A stretch of 7,838 nt of DNA from an uncultured Pseudomonadota bacterium (GTDB lineage Bacteria > Pseudomonadota > Alphaproteobacteria > Rs-D84), in contig CAMZFU010000041.1 in NCBI GenBank assembly GCA_947306185.1, positions 1-7,838 of the forward strand, given 5' to 3'. The translations under genes were made by a program, and so were the position numbers. Within the stretch, counting starts at the first letter, position 1; each line of letters opens with the position of its first letter. This document shows positions 1 to 5,799 of this stretch, one piece after another. Below the pieces are notes generated by a model, which searched no databases, was not told the origin of the DNA, and worked only from the letters and a program-made list of their open reading frames with translations.

Positions 1-76
1 CGGTCACATCGCCCGCATCACACCCAGCACAAAATAGTGCGCCACACATACCCATAACACCAAACATTTTTTTCAT
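1..76 (-). CDS. Partial small lipoprotein (N-terminus only)
   Basis: Only the first 25 codons are in the window; the gene runs off the left edge. The visible protein starts MKKMFGVMGMCGALFCAGC, a short Lys-containing n-region, a hydrophobic core and an Ala-Gly-Cys lipobox with Cys19 as the lipidation site, so it should be a signal-peptidase-II processed lipoprotein anchored in the envelope. The -3 lipobox residue is Cys rather than the usual Leu, which is tolerated but atypical. The ATG is preceded by an AAGGAAAA Shine-Dalgarno stretch (81-88) at good spacing. It starts only 19 bases after the stop of the upstream lipoprotein gene on the same strand, so the two are probably co-transcribed. 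The function of the mature part cannot be read from what is visible. Confidence 0.62.
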   Translation of the reverse strand, partial: MKKMFGVMGMCGALFCAGCDAGDVT

Positions 77-95
77 TTGTTTTTCCTTTTTTTTG

Positions 96-653
96 TTAGT
101 TGTTAAAAACGCATCTAAACCCATATTCACGCATTGTTGCACCTTCGGCCTCTATACGATAATCAAAGAACGGGGTCGGACGTGTTGCTTCAAAAGACGG
201 ATTATCATAAACCAAAACGATGCTATCGGCATTACGCCCACAAACACGTTTCATTTCATAATCTGCAACCTTGCCTAAAATTGTTCGGATATCACCATCA
301 ACATCCATACCATCGGCATTTTGCATCAGACGCAAACGCATTTCACGCAAATCACTATTGCCAAGTAATATCTGGGCGCGGACCATCGCACCTTTGTATT
401 CGTGCCAACGTGTTTCCATACGCGATGTACTCCACCGCTTGTTCATTTGCTCTTTTTCCAAATCTGTTTTTGGACGATAGGAATCTATATTTGCAAACGG
501 ATTATCAGATTGCATAAATGTGCTGGTGCGTTCGTTGTAAATCGGTGCATCTTCACCACCGTTGGCAAAATCTTCAGTATTATATGGTTGATCGTTCGAA
601 CAGCCCGCAAATGCAAGTGTTGAACATAAAAAAAGCAAAAATAGTTTCTTCAT
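96..653 (-). CDS. Predicted lipoprotein of unknown function
   Basis: This is a 185-residue protein with a clear lipoprotein signal: MKK, a Leu/Phe-rich core, then LAFAGC with Cys18 as the lipidated residue. Residues about 19-65 are polar and low in complexity (many Asn, Asp, Glu, Ser), which suggests a flexible tether. Residues about 65-185 look folded, with a charged helical stretch (about 65-110) and a C-terminal part rich in aromatic and beta-type residues. Two further cysteines, Cys138 and Cys181, could form a disulfide in the periplasm. I do not recognise the family. The gene leads a short minus-strand operon with a second lipoprotein and is divergent from a VirB11-type ATPase gene, so an envelope or secretion accessory role is possible but is only inference. 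A GAGAG sequence at 660-664 lies 6 bases before the ATG as a weak Shine-Dalgarno site. Confidence 0.8.
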   Translation of the reverse strand: MKKLFLLFLCSTLAFAGCSNDQPYNTEDFANGGEDAPIYNERTSTFMQSDNPFANIDSYRPKTDLEKEQMNKRWSTSRMETRWHEYKGAMVRAQILLGNSDLREMRLRLMQNADGMDVDGDIRTILGKVADYEMKRVCGRNADSIVLVYDNPSFEATRPTPFFDYRIEAEGATMREYGFRCVFNN

Positions 654-673
654 ATTGTTCTCTCTTTTTTATG

Positions 674-702
674 ATTTTATCAAATAAACTCTTTTGATTC
701 AA
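674..702 (-). promoter_or_regulatory. Sigma-70-type promoter for the lipoprotein operon
   Basis: On the minus strand TTGAAT (697-702) and TAAAAT (674-679) are separated by exactly 17 bases, giving 4/6 and 5/6 matches to the consensus boxes. The predicted start of transcription is near 667, leaving a leader of about 14 bases that contains the weak GAGAG ribosome site. The -35 box overlaps the -35 box of the divergent virB11 promoter. Confidence 0.6.
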
Positions 703-722
703 GTAACGATTTATGATAAAAT
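694..722 (+). promoter_or_regulatory. Sigma-70-type promoter for virB11 (leaderless)
   Basis: TTGATT (694-699) and TAAAAT (717-722) are separated by exactly 17 bases. Transcription should start near 729, directly at or next to the ATG at 730, so the mRNA would be essentially leaderless. This explains why no Shine-Dalgarno sequence can be seen in front of the gene. The promoter also covers the upstream TTG (694) and ATG (721) codons, arguing against their use as starts. Confidence 0.5.
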
Positions 723-729
723 GATTTTG

Positions 730-1689
730 ATGTCAAATATTGTATTAGATTCTTTATTAAAACCGTTATCGGAATTCTATCGACCGTCTTTTGTCGAAGA
801 AATTGCGATAAATCACGAAGGTGAAGTATGGATGCGCCTGCATGGCGCGCGCGTTCCGTGGGTTGCATACGATGCACCGGCACTGTCCAAACAATACCTG
901 ATTGACCTTATTCATACCATCGCCAATATATATGAACGTCCGTTTGACCCAATACACGGTATACCAGTTGTTTATGCAACGTTGCCTGGGAATCATCGTT
1001 TTAGCGCGATTGCTGGTCCAAACGTCCAATATGATGAACGCGATGTGACGGGCGGGGTTGCGTTGAACATTCGTGGTGGGGGTGTGTCGGATACATCATT
1101 TGAAAATTATCATCTTAAACGTGGCGAAAAACTTATGAAGGTTAAACCACGCGAAACAGAACGCCCCGATGATCCATACGACCGTTTAATGTCCGCAATA
1201 AATGATGGCAGTCCTATTCTAATCAGCGGTGCAACCGCAACAGGTAAAACGACTTTCCTTAATCATATGTTGACACTTATCGATCAAAACAGTCGTGTTA
1301 TCACCGTTGAAGATGCCCGTGAAGTTATTGTTCCGCAAAAAAACCGTGTGCATTTTGTATTATCACGTACCGAGCAAACGAATGATTTCAATTATGCACG
1401 ATTGTTAGATTTAGTTGTCCGTATGACCCCCGATGTTATTATCGGTGGTGAAATATCAACCGATAATGCGGCGGTTATGTGGGAAATGTTAGGAACGGGT
1501 CATGAACATTTTTATACAACGATTCATGCCGAAAGTGCCGAAGCCGCCTATGCGGCCTTTGCCGACAGAATATTACACACACAGCCGGCATACGATCGTG
1601 GTGAGCTGATTACAGAAATGCAAAAAAAGATTCGTGTTGTGCAACTTTCACGTGACGGGTCACTGCGTGCCGTGACCGAGGTTGTATAG
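730..1689 (+). CDS. virB11: VirB11-like type IV secretion ATPase
   Basis: This is a 319-residue hexameric traffic ATPase of the VirB11/GspE superfamily, which would sit at the cytoplasmic face of the inner membrane and power a type IV secretion or conjugation channel. Residues about 1-120 match the VirB11 N-terminal domain (LDSLLKPL, then EIAINHEGEVW). The C-terminal domain carries Walker A GATATGKT (167-174), an Asp box VITVEDARE (Glu194), a Walker B region PDVIIGGE (Glu241) and a His box GTGHEHFYTTIHAES (His258, His266). Length fits the family (about 330-345). The arginine that normally follows Walker B (GE-L/I-R) is Ser243 here. I chose the ATG at 730 because a promoter ends just before it and because the VirB11 homology begins there; ATG 721 and TTG 694 are in-frame alternatives. 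No other virB/virD4 gene is in the window. A coiled-coil gene follows 33 bases downstream. Confidence 0.88.
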   Translation: MSNIVLDSLLKPLSEFYRPSFVEEIAINHEGEVWMRLHGARVPWVAYDAPALSKQYLIDLIHTIANIYERPFDPIHGIPVVYATLPGNHRFSAIAGPNVQYDERDVTGGVALNIRGGGVSDTSFENYHLKRGEKLMKVKPRETERPDDPYDRLMSAINDGSPILISGATATGKTTFLNHMLTLIDQNSRVITVEDAREVIVPQKNRVHFVLSRTEQTNDFNYARLLDLVVRMTPDVIIGGEISTDNAAVMWEMLGTGHEHFYTTIHAESAEAAYAAFADRILHTQPAYDRGELITEMQKKIRVVQLSRDGSLRAVTEVV

Positions 1690-1710
1690 CAAAAAAGTTT
1701 TAACAGAAAC

Positions 1711-1716
1711 AAGGAG
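1711..1716 (+). promoter_or_regulatory. Shine-Dalgarno site of the coiled-coil gene
   Basis: AAGGAG lies 6 bases upstream of the ATG at 1723. It is the best ribosome-binding site in the window and contrasts with the apparent absence of one before virB11, as expected for an operon-internal gene that cannot be leaderless. Confidence 0.75.
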
Positions 1717-1722
1717 TAAAAA

Positions 1723-2130
1723 ATGTCTGATTCTTTACAAGAAATACGGAAACAACTTGAACAAGAAGCCGGTAACGGTACGGCCAGCAGGAGAACATAC
1801 CTGCTGAACAAACTTGCCGAAGTAGAAAAACAAATTAGCGATATACCAGAAGCCGATACAGCATATAGAAATGACTTAAACCTGCTTTATAAGGAAAGGG
1901 ACATAATCCATGAAATGTTGGCCGAATTAGACGGTGCACGAAGTTCACAAAATAGTACTGGGGTATACGACCACGAAGCGCAACTTGTTGAAAGGTTTCA
2001 AAATCAACAAGCCGAAAGAGCCCGAAAAAAAGCTAAATTAACCGCAAAGATTGACGCATTTCTAAAGAGAATTCGTAATTTTATGACACCCCAAGGCTCC
2101 AGAGTGCCGGCACCAGGATATAGCAAATAA
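1723..2130 (+). CDS. Small coiled-coil protein of unknown function, virB11 operon
   Basis: This is a 135-residue, highly charged and probably cytosolic protein with no signal peptide or membrane segment. Residues about 1-70 are heptad-like and helical (repeated Leu/Ile spaced by Glu, Lys, Arg, Gln), followed by a Ser/Asn/Gly linker (about 71-80) and a second helical, strongly basic segment (about 84-118) rich in Arg and Lys. The tail is a Pro/Gly-containing extension ending GYSK. I do not recognise the family. It starts 33 bases after the virB11 stop, has its own AAGGAG site and is followed directly by the operon's terminator, so it is very likely co-transcribed with virB11. A role as a binding partner, adaptor or regulator of the ATPase is a guess from position only. 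Confidence 0.78.
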   Translation: MSDSLQEIRKQLEQEAGNGTASRRTYLLNKLAEVEKQISDIPEADTAYRNDLNLLYKERDIIHEMLAELDGARSSQNSTGVYDHEAQLVERFQNQQAERARKKAKLTAKIDAFLKRIRNFMTPQGSRVPAPGYSK

Positions 2131-2160
2131 AAAACACCCGCAAATGCGGGTGTTTTTTTT
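2129..2160. terminator. Bidirectional rho-independent terminator
   Basis: AACACCCGC and GCGGGTGTT pair around an AAAT loop (2142-2145), and the stem extends through flanking A/T tracts to roughly 14 base pairs. It is followed by eight Ts on the plus strand and by six Ts on the minus strand, so it can end both the virB11/coiled-coil transcript and the convergent priA transcript. It begins at the stop codon of the upstream gene and overlaps the priA stop codon, an economical arrangement. Confidence 0.93.
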
Positions 2161-4366
2161 ACATAAAGTTCTGAGGATTTACATCTATTTTAATTCTGAT
2201 ATTCGCAGGTATACGAACACGCGACATCCACAATTTTACAATAGGTTGCAATGCAGCCCTTTCGTCACCCATAACCAAGAAACGCATACGAAACCACCCG
2301 CGAATCTGGTAAACTTGGGCCATAACGGGGCCCATAATTTTTGCACCGTTTACATTTGGTGCGCTATTTGATAAATCATTACAAAATTGTTTTAATACAG
2401 ATTCCTTTTTACCTTCGATTATTATTGCAATCAATTGTCCAAATGGTGGCATTTTTGCAGTACGTCGCGCATCCATATCCAAACGCAAAAACTCATCACG
2501 GTTCCCCGCACATATTGCGGCAAGCACGGGATGATCGGGCTGATATGTTTGTAACAATACATGGCCAGGAACCTTGCCACGCCCTGCACGACCGGCAACC
2601 TGAAATAATTGTTGAAAAGTGTGTTCAGGGGAACGAAAATCCGTGCCAAATAATCCCATATCGGCATCAACCACACCCACCAAGGTCAGGTTTGGGAAAT
2701 GATGTCCTTTGGCCAAAATCTGTGTTCCAATTACAACATCTGTTTCACCCGATTCCATTTTCGCAACAAGTCGTTCCAACGCGCCACGCGACATCATTGT
2801 ATCACTTGATACCAATGCGGTACGGGCATTTGGAAATTTTGCCTGAATCTCTTCTTCTATTTTTTCTAATCCCGCGCCACGCATCGAAACATCATTTCCA
2901 CAATCAGGACACTTTTCGGGTAACGTCATCATTCGGCCACACATATGACACAATAATTTTCCCATCTTTTTATGATATGTCATCCCCACCGAACAATCTG
3001 GACACGTCGCAACCCAACCACACTTTTTACATTGAACAATCGGTGCAAAACCACGACGATTTATAAACAGCATAACCTGTTGATGTTTATCCAACGTGGA
3101 TGCAATTTCATCACAAAGTTTCTGCGACAATGCCCCCATACGCACATCTTCGGTTTTGGAATCAACACGATATTCTGTTGGCCGATGTTCACGCAAATCG
3201 ATTGTTTCAATTGTTGGTAATTCCGCCCCACCATAACGCGACCGCAATACCAGATGCCCAAAACGTCCCAATTCAATATTGTGCATTGTTTCTTCGGATG
3301 GTGTCGCACTTGCCAACACAACGGGAAAATTAGAAAGTTTTGCACGCAAAATCGCCATATCACGTCCGTGATAATTTCCCATATCTTCCTGCTTGTATGA
3401 CGAATCATGTTCTTCATCAATCACAATTAGACCAAGATTTTGCCATGGTAAGAACAACGCGCTGCGCGTTCCAACTAACATTCTTATTTCACCATTTAAT
3501 ACACCACGCCAAATATCACGACGACGCGCCGCGGTAAGATTACTGTGCCACACAACAGGTGGTGCACCAAACCGCGATTTAAATCGTTTAATAAATTGTG
3601 TAGTAAGCGCGATTTCTGGCATCATTAACAATACTGATTTGCCCGCACTATATGCGCGCCACGCAGAATCAAAATACACCTGTGTTTTGCCACTGCCCGT
3701 GATACCATCAAGCAAGTTGACCGAAAATCCACCCTTTGCAATATCCGCACCAATTTTATCTGCCGCATTTTGTTGTTCGGCATTTAATTCGATATTCCCC
3801 TTGTCCACATAATTGTATGCAAAAGATTGTACCTTTTGCCGTGATGTTGTCGGGACCAGCATTCCACGTGATATCATTGTTTTTATAACAGATGTTCCAA
3901 CACGTGAAATATTTTGCACATCAGACACCGACATTGGTTCGTTATCGTTCATATCAAACGCATCTATCACCATCTGGCGACTTTCGGTAATTTTTGTTTC
4001 ACCGTGTTCTGGATTATACGCATACAATTGTTCTGTACGCGGTTCATCAAATGCATCAGGAACATTTATAATCAACCGCAACACCGCCCCCGGTGCCATT
4101 AATGTCCATTCGGACATTTTCTGAATCCATTGTAAATCAACCACAGACAATTTGGTTGTGAATATTTTACTAACGTTTTTAATTTTATTTTCATCCAAAC
4201 CACTGTCACCAAATCCATATATAACACCAATATACGGCCGATTCATAACCGTAACCCGAACGAAAGTTCCCAAATCGGCATCCGCCGTCAGACGATAGTC
4301 ATATCCGGAATTAACGACATTAGGTAATAAAACTTTTACAATTGTACCCGATTTGAACATATCCAT
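2159..4366 (-). CDS. priA: Primosomal protein N' (replication restart helicase PriA)
   Basis: This is a 735-residue superfamily 2 DNA helicase (E. coli PriA is 732) that recognises collapsed replication forks and reloads the replicative helicase. Visible in order: the N-terminal 3'-DNA-binding domain (about 1-105), a winged-helix segment (about 125-175), Walker A GITGSGKT (221-228), the DEEH box (317-320), SATP motif III (353-356), a zinc region with all eight cysteines (446/449, 455/458, 473/476, 486/489), motif V GTQILAKGHHFP and motif VI QVAGRAGR (about 589-596), then the C-terminal domain. All catalytic motifs are intact. The start is chosen at the first ATG, but the ATG two codons later (4360) is equally good for the homology and fits a possible leaderless promoter. 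The gene is convergent with the virB11 operon and divergent from the kinase gene. Confidence 0.97.
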   Translation of the reverse strand: MDMFKSGTIVKVLLPNVVNSGYDYRLTADADLGTFVRVTVMNRPYIGVIYGFGDSGLDENKIKNVSKIFTTKLSVVDLQWIQKMSEWTLMAPGAVLRLIINVPDAFDEPRTEQLYAYNPEHGETKITESRQMVIDAFDMNDNEPMSVSDVQNISRVGTSVIKTMISRGMLVPTTSRQKVQSFAYNYVDKGNIELNAEQQNAADKIGADIAKGGFSVNLLDGITGSGKTQVYFDSAWRAYSAGKSVLLMMPEIALTTQFIKRFKSRFGAPPVVWHSNLTAARRRDIWRGVLNGEIRMLVGTRSALFLPWQNLGLIVIDEEHDSSYKQEDMGNYHGRDMAILRAKLSNFPVVLASATPSEETMHNIELGRFGHLVLRSRYGGAELPTIETIDLREHRPTEYRVDSKTEDVRMGALSQKLCDEIASTLDKHQQVMLFINRRGFAPIVQCKKCGWVATCPDCSVGMTYHKKMGKLLCHMCGRMMTLPEKCPDCGNDVSMRGAGLEKIEEEIQAKFPNARTALVSSDTMMSRGALERLVAKMESGETDVVIGTQILAKGHHFPNLTLVGVVDADMGLFGTDFRSPEHTFQQLFQVAGRAGRGKVPGHVLLQTYQPDHPVLAAICAGNRDEFLRLDMDARRTAKMPPFGQLIAIIIEGKKESVLKQFCNDLSNSAPNVNGAKIMGPVMAQVYQIRGWFRMRFLVMGDERAALQPIVKLWMSRVRIPANIRIKIDVNPQNFM

Positions 4367-4395
4367 AAATTACTTGTTTTTTTCTTTTTTTTCAA
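4367..4395 (-). promoter_or_regulatory. Possible weak promoter for priA
   Basis: On the minus strand TTGAAA (4390-4395, 5/6 to consensus) is followed after 17 bases of A-rich spacer by TAATTT (4367-4372, only 3/6). If used, transcription would start near 4360, the first base of the second in-frame ATG of priA, giving a leaderless mRNA as for miaA. The weak -10 box keeps this tentative. The surrounding 4367-4428 gap is dominated by T-tracts on the plus strand. Confidence 0.25.
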
Positions 4396-4417
4396 TACCA
4401 TTTAATAAAGAGTTTTT

Positions 4418-4423
4418 AGGTGG
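4418..4423 (+). promoter_or_regulatory. Shine-Dalgarno site deciding the kinase start
   Basis: AGGTGG lies 5 bases before the ATG at 4429. It overlaps an in-frame GTG at 4420, so use of the GTG would have to rely on the weaker AAAGAG at 4407-4412. This favours the ATG. Confidence 0.5.
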
Positions 4424-4428
4424 AATTT

Positions 4429-5175
4429 ATGTTTTGGATGTGGTTCTTCAGAATATGTGATTTTTTATGCAGATTTATACCAAATCGTGCCCGGCGCGAT
4501 TATGTGCGTCGTGTGAAATTATTTGATTGGTATCGAAAGTATATGGCTCTGCGTGGCGCGTTTCCTGAATTAAACTTTCGGCATGCCAAGATGGTCAAAG
4601 GCGGTTGGAATATTGGATTTATAATCGATAATAAATATGTATTCAAGGTTCGCAAACAACCAGACACCCCCGTATCACACGAAAAACTGTTATTACAGCA
4701 ACGCGTAACCGCGGCGTTAAAGCCATTTTCACCATTAAAAATGTTAGATATTCAGATTTTTGATGTCGGGGAATATACTTTCTATCGTTACCCATTTATT
4801 CGTGGGCATAATCTTAACCATTTTCACAGCAGTACTATACACCGGCACCGTGATTTATGGGGGCATCAAATTGCCGATTTTATCTATAAAATCCATAATG
4901 CCAACCCAAAGGAAATCAAAGATTTAATTACACCAGAAGGCGACGGTTGGAATCATAATGATTTGTGTAACAATATTATCGTTGATAAAAAAACTATGCG
5001 TGTTACAGGTATAATTGATTGGGAATATGCCGGATGGGGATATTTGGAAACAGAATTTAGTAATTGCACACGTTTTTCTAGTGCTATGCGCAAAAGTGGC
5101 ATTGGCGATGTTATCCGCACAGAATATGAAAAAATTGCAAAACAACATACATCCTGTCTTGACAAATCAAAATAA
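4429..5175 (+). CDS. Aminoglycoside/choline phosphotransferase-fold kinase
   Basis: This is a 248-residue protein of the APH-like kinase superfamily, enzymes that transfer phosphate from ATP to a small-molecule or sugar hydroxyl. The basic and aromatic N-terminus (about 1-50, with FIPNRARRDYVRR) precedes the kinase fold. Lys73 in YVFKVRK is the candidate ATP-binding lysine, Asp178 in HNDL (176-179) the catalytic base, and Asp197 in GIIDWEYAGWG the metal ligand. The catalytic loop is one residue shorter than the usual H-x-D-x4-N: asparagines fall at 181 and 182. The N-terminal segment resembles the short basic leader seen on some cell-surface glycan enzymes, so a lipopolysaccharide or capsule sugar is a possible substrate; antibiotic resistance is not implied. 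It is divergent from priA, with no terminator visible after it. GTG 4420 is an alternative start. Confidence 0.75.
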   Translation: MFWMWFFRICDFLCRFIPNRARRDYVRRVKLFDWYRKYMALRGAFPELNFRHAKMVKGGWNIGFIIDNKYVFKVRKQPDTPVSHEKLLLQQRVTAALKPFSPLKMLDIQIFDVGEYTFYRYPFIRGHNLNHFHSSTIHRHRDLWGHQIADFIYKIHNANPKEIKDLITPEGDGWNHNDLCNNIIVDKKTMRVTGIIDWEYAGWGYLETEFSNCTRFSSAMRKSGIGDVIRTEYEKIAKQHTSCLDKSK

Positions 5176-5187
5176 CGTCCCTATAAT
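5159..5187 (+). promoter_or_regulatory. Perfect-consensus sigma-70 promoter
   Basis: TTGACA (5159-5164) and TATAAT (5182-5187) are both exact consensus with the optimal 17-base spacer. The -35 box lies inside the last codons of the kinase gene and the -10 box just after its stop. Transcription would start near 5194, giving a leader of about 27 bases with an AGGGA ribosome site (5211-5215) 5 bases before the ATG at 5221. Confidence 0.85.
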
Positions 5188-5220
5188 AACTGTGTCAATA
5201 ATCAACCAAAAGGGAATGTT

Positions 5221-5799
5221 ATGGCACAGAGACTTGTACAAGCGAAACACGATTATATGAATCACATTTCACAATATATGCATGATAACCATATCTCATA
5301 CAAAACATTAGAAGAAACCAAAGCAACATGGCAAGAACGCGCATATGACGCAACAATAGAAGATGCACTTATTAATCAATCCCTACTTTTTTTTAATGCA
5401 TTAGACAAAGAATTAAATATAGATTTTCGCAAAAAGTTGGCCCATTTCATGGCAAATTATTTGTCTGCATATATAGCAAAGGCCCCCAGATATGAACATT
5501 GCAAAAACACAAAGACAAAACAAGCCAAGGCTATGTTGACATTAAAGAATCTCTTTACAGAAAAGTTAAAACGAGATGAAGAAACAAGAAAAGCCCGCAA
5601 AGCATCCAAACGACCACACAAAAGCCAGGATGAATACGGCATACGCATAACTTGTGAATATAATCCTAACACTGGGGGCATCAGCACATCTACCGAATTT
5701 TACCATAAAAGAACTAATGTGACACCACAATTAGCGGCTATCAAACACGCGAGATACACGCATACATCAAAAATTAAAGATCAAAGTCACGTGTATTAA
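5221..5799 (+). CDS. Unrecognised basic protein under a strong promoter
   Basis: This is a 192-residue, probably cytosolic protein with no signal peptide or membrane segment. Residues about 1-100 look helical (a Tyr/His-rich start, then a segment around LLFFNALDKELNIDFRKKL). Residues about 95-145 are strongly Lys/Arg-rich (KTKQAKAM to KASKRPHKS), which could contact nucleic acid. Residues about 147-165 (YGIRITCEYNPNTGG) look like a short beta hairpin. I do not recognise the family, and no toxin, nuclease or phage motif stands out. The start is supported by AGGGA at 5 bases spacing and by the consensus promoter upstream. Its last 26 bases overlap the 3' end of convergent miaA, and no good terminator follows, so its transcript probably runs antisense into miaA. 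Confidence 0.75.
   Translation: MAQRLVQAKHDYMNHISQYMHDNHISYKTLEETKATWQERAYDATIEDALINQSLLFFNALDKELNIDFRKKLAHFMANYLSAYIAKAPRYEHCKNTKTKQAKAMLTLKNLFTEKLKRDEETRKARKASKRPHKSQDEYGIRITCEYNPNTGGISTSTEFYHKRTNVTPQLAAIKHARYTHTSKIKDQSHVY

Larger units (their letters stand above)
674..722. repeat. Symmetric inverted repeat across the divergent promoter
   Basis: ATTTTATCA (674-682) and TGATAAAAT (714-722) are perfect 9-base inverted copies, with their axis at position 698. The near-palindrome TTGATTCAA (694-702) sits on the same axis. The arms contain the two -10 boxes and the centre contains both -35 boxes. The symmetry may simply reflect two mirrored promoters or may also serve as an operator for a dimeric regulator; the sequence alone does not decide. 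Confidence 0.6.

Noticed and set aside
134..517. Plus-strand open frames opposite the lipoprotein gene
   Set aside because: No ribosome site or promoter, unnatural His/Cys/Arg-rich composition, and the minus-strand frame has a clear signal peptide and promoter.
694..729. Upstream in-frame TTG (694) and ATG (721) as virB11 starts
   Set aside because: Neither has a ribosome-binding site, the added residues have no family match, and both codons lie inside the predicted promoter.
2341..3066. A 241-codon plus-strand open frame opposite priA
   Set aside because: It lies entirely antisense to strongly conserved PriA motifs and its His/Pro-rich translation is typical of a mirrored coding frame.
4375..4392. 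T-tract between priA and the kinase gene as a terminator
   Set aside because: No stem precedes the T-run on either strand, and the two genes diverge from this gap, so no transcript is expected to end there.
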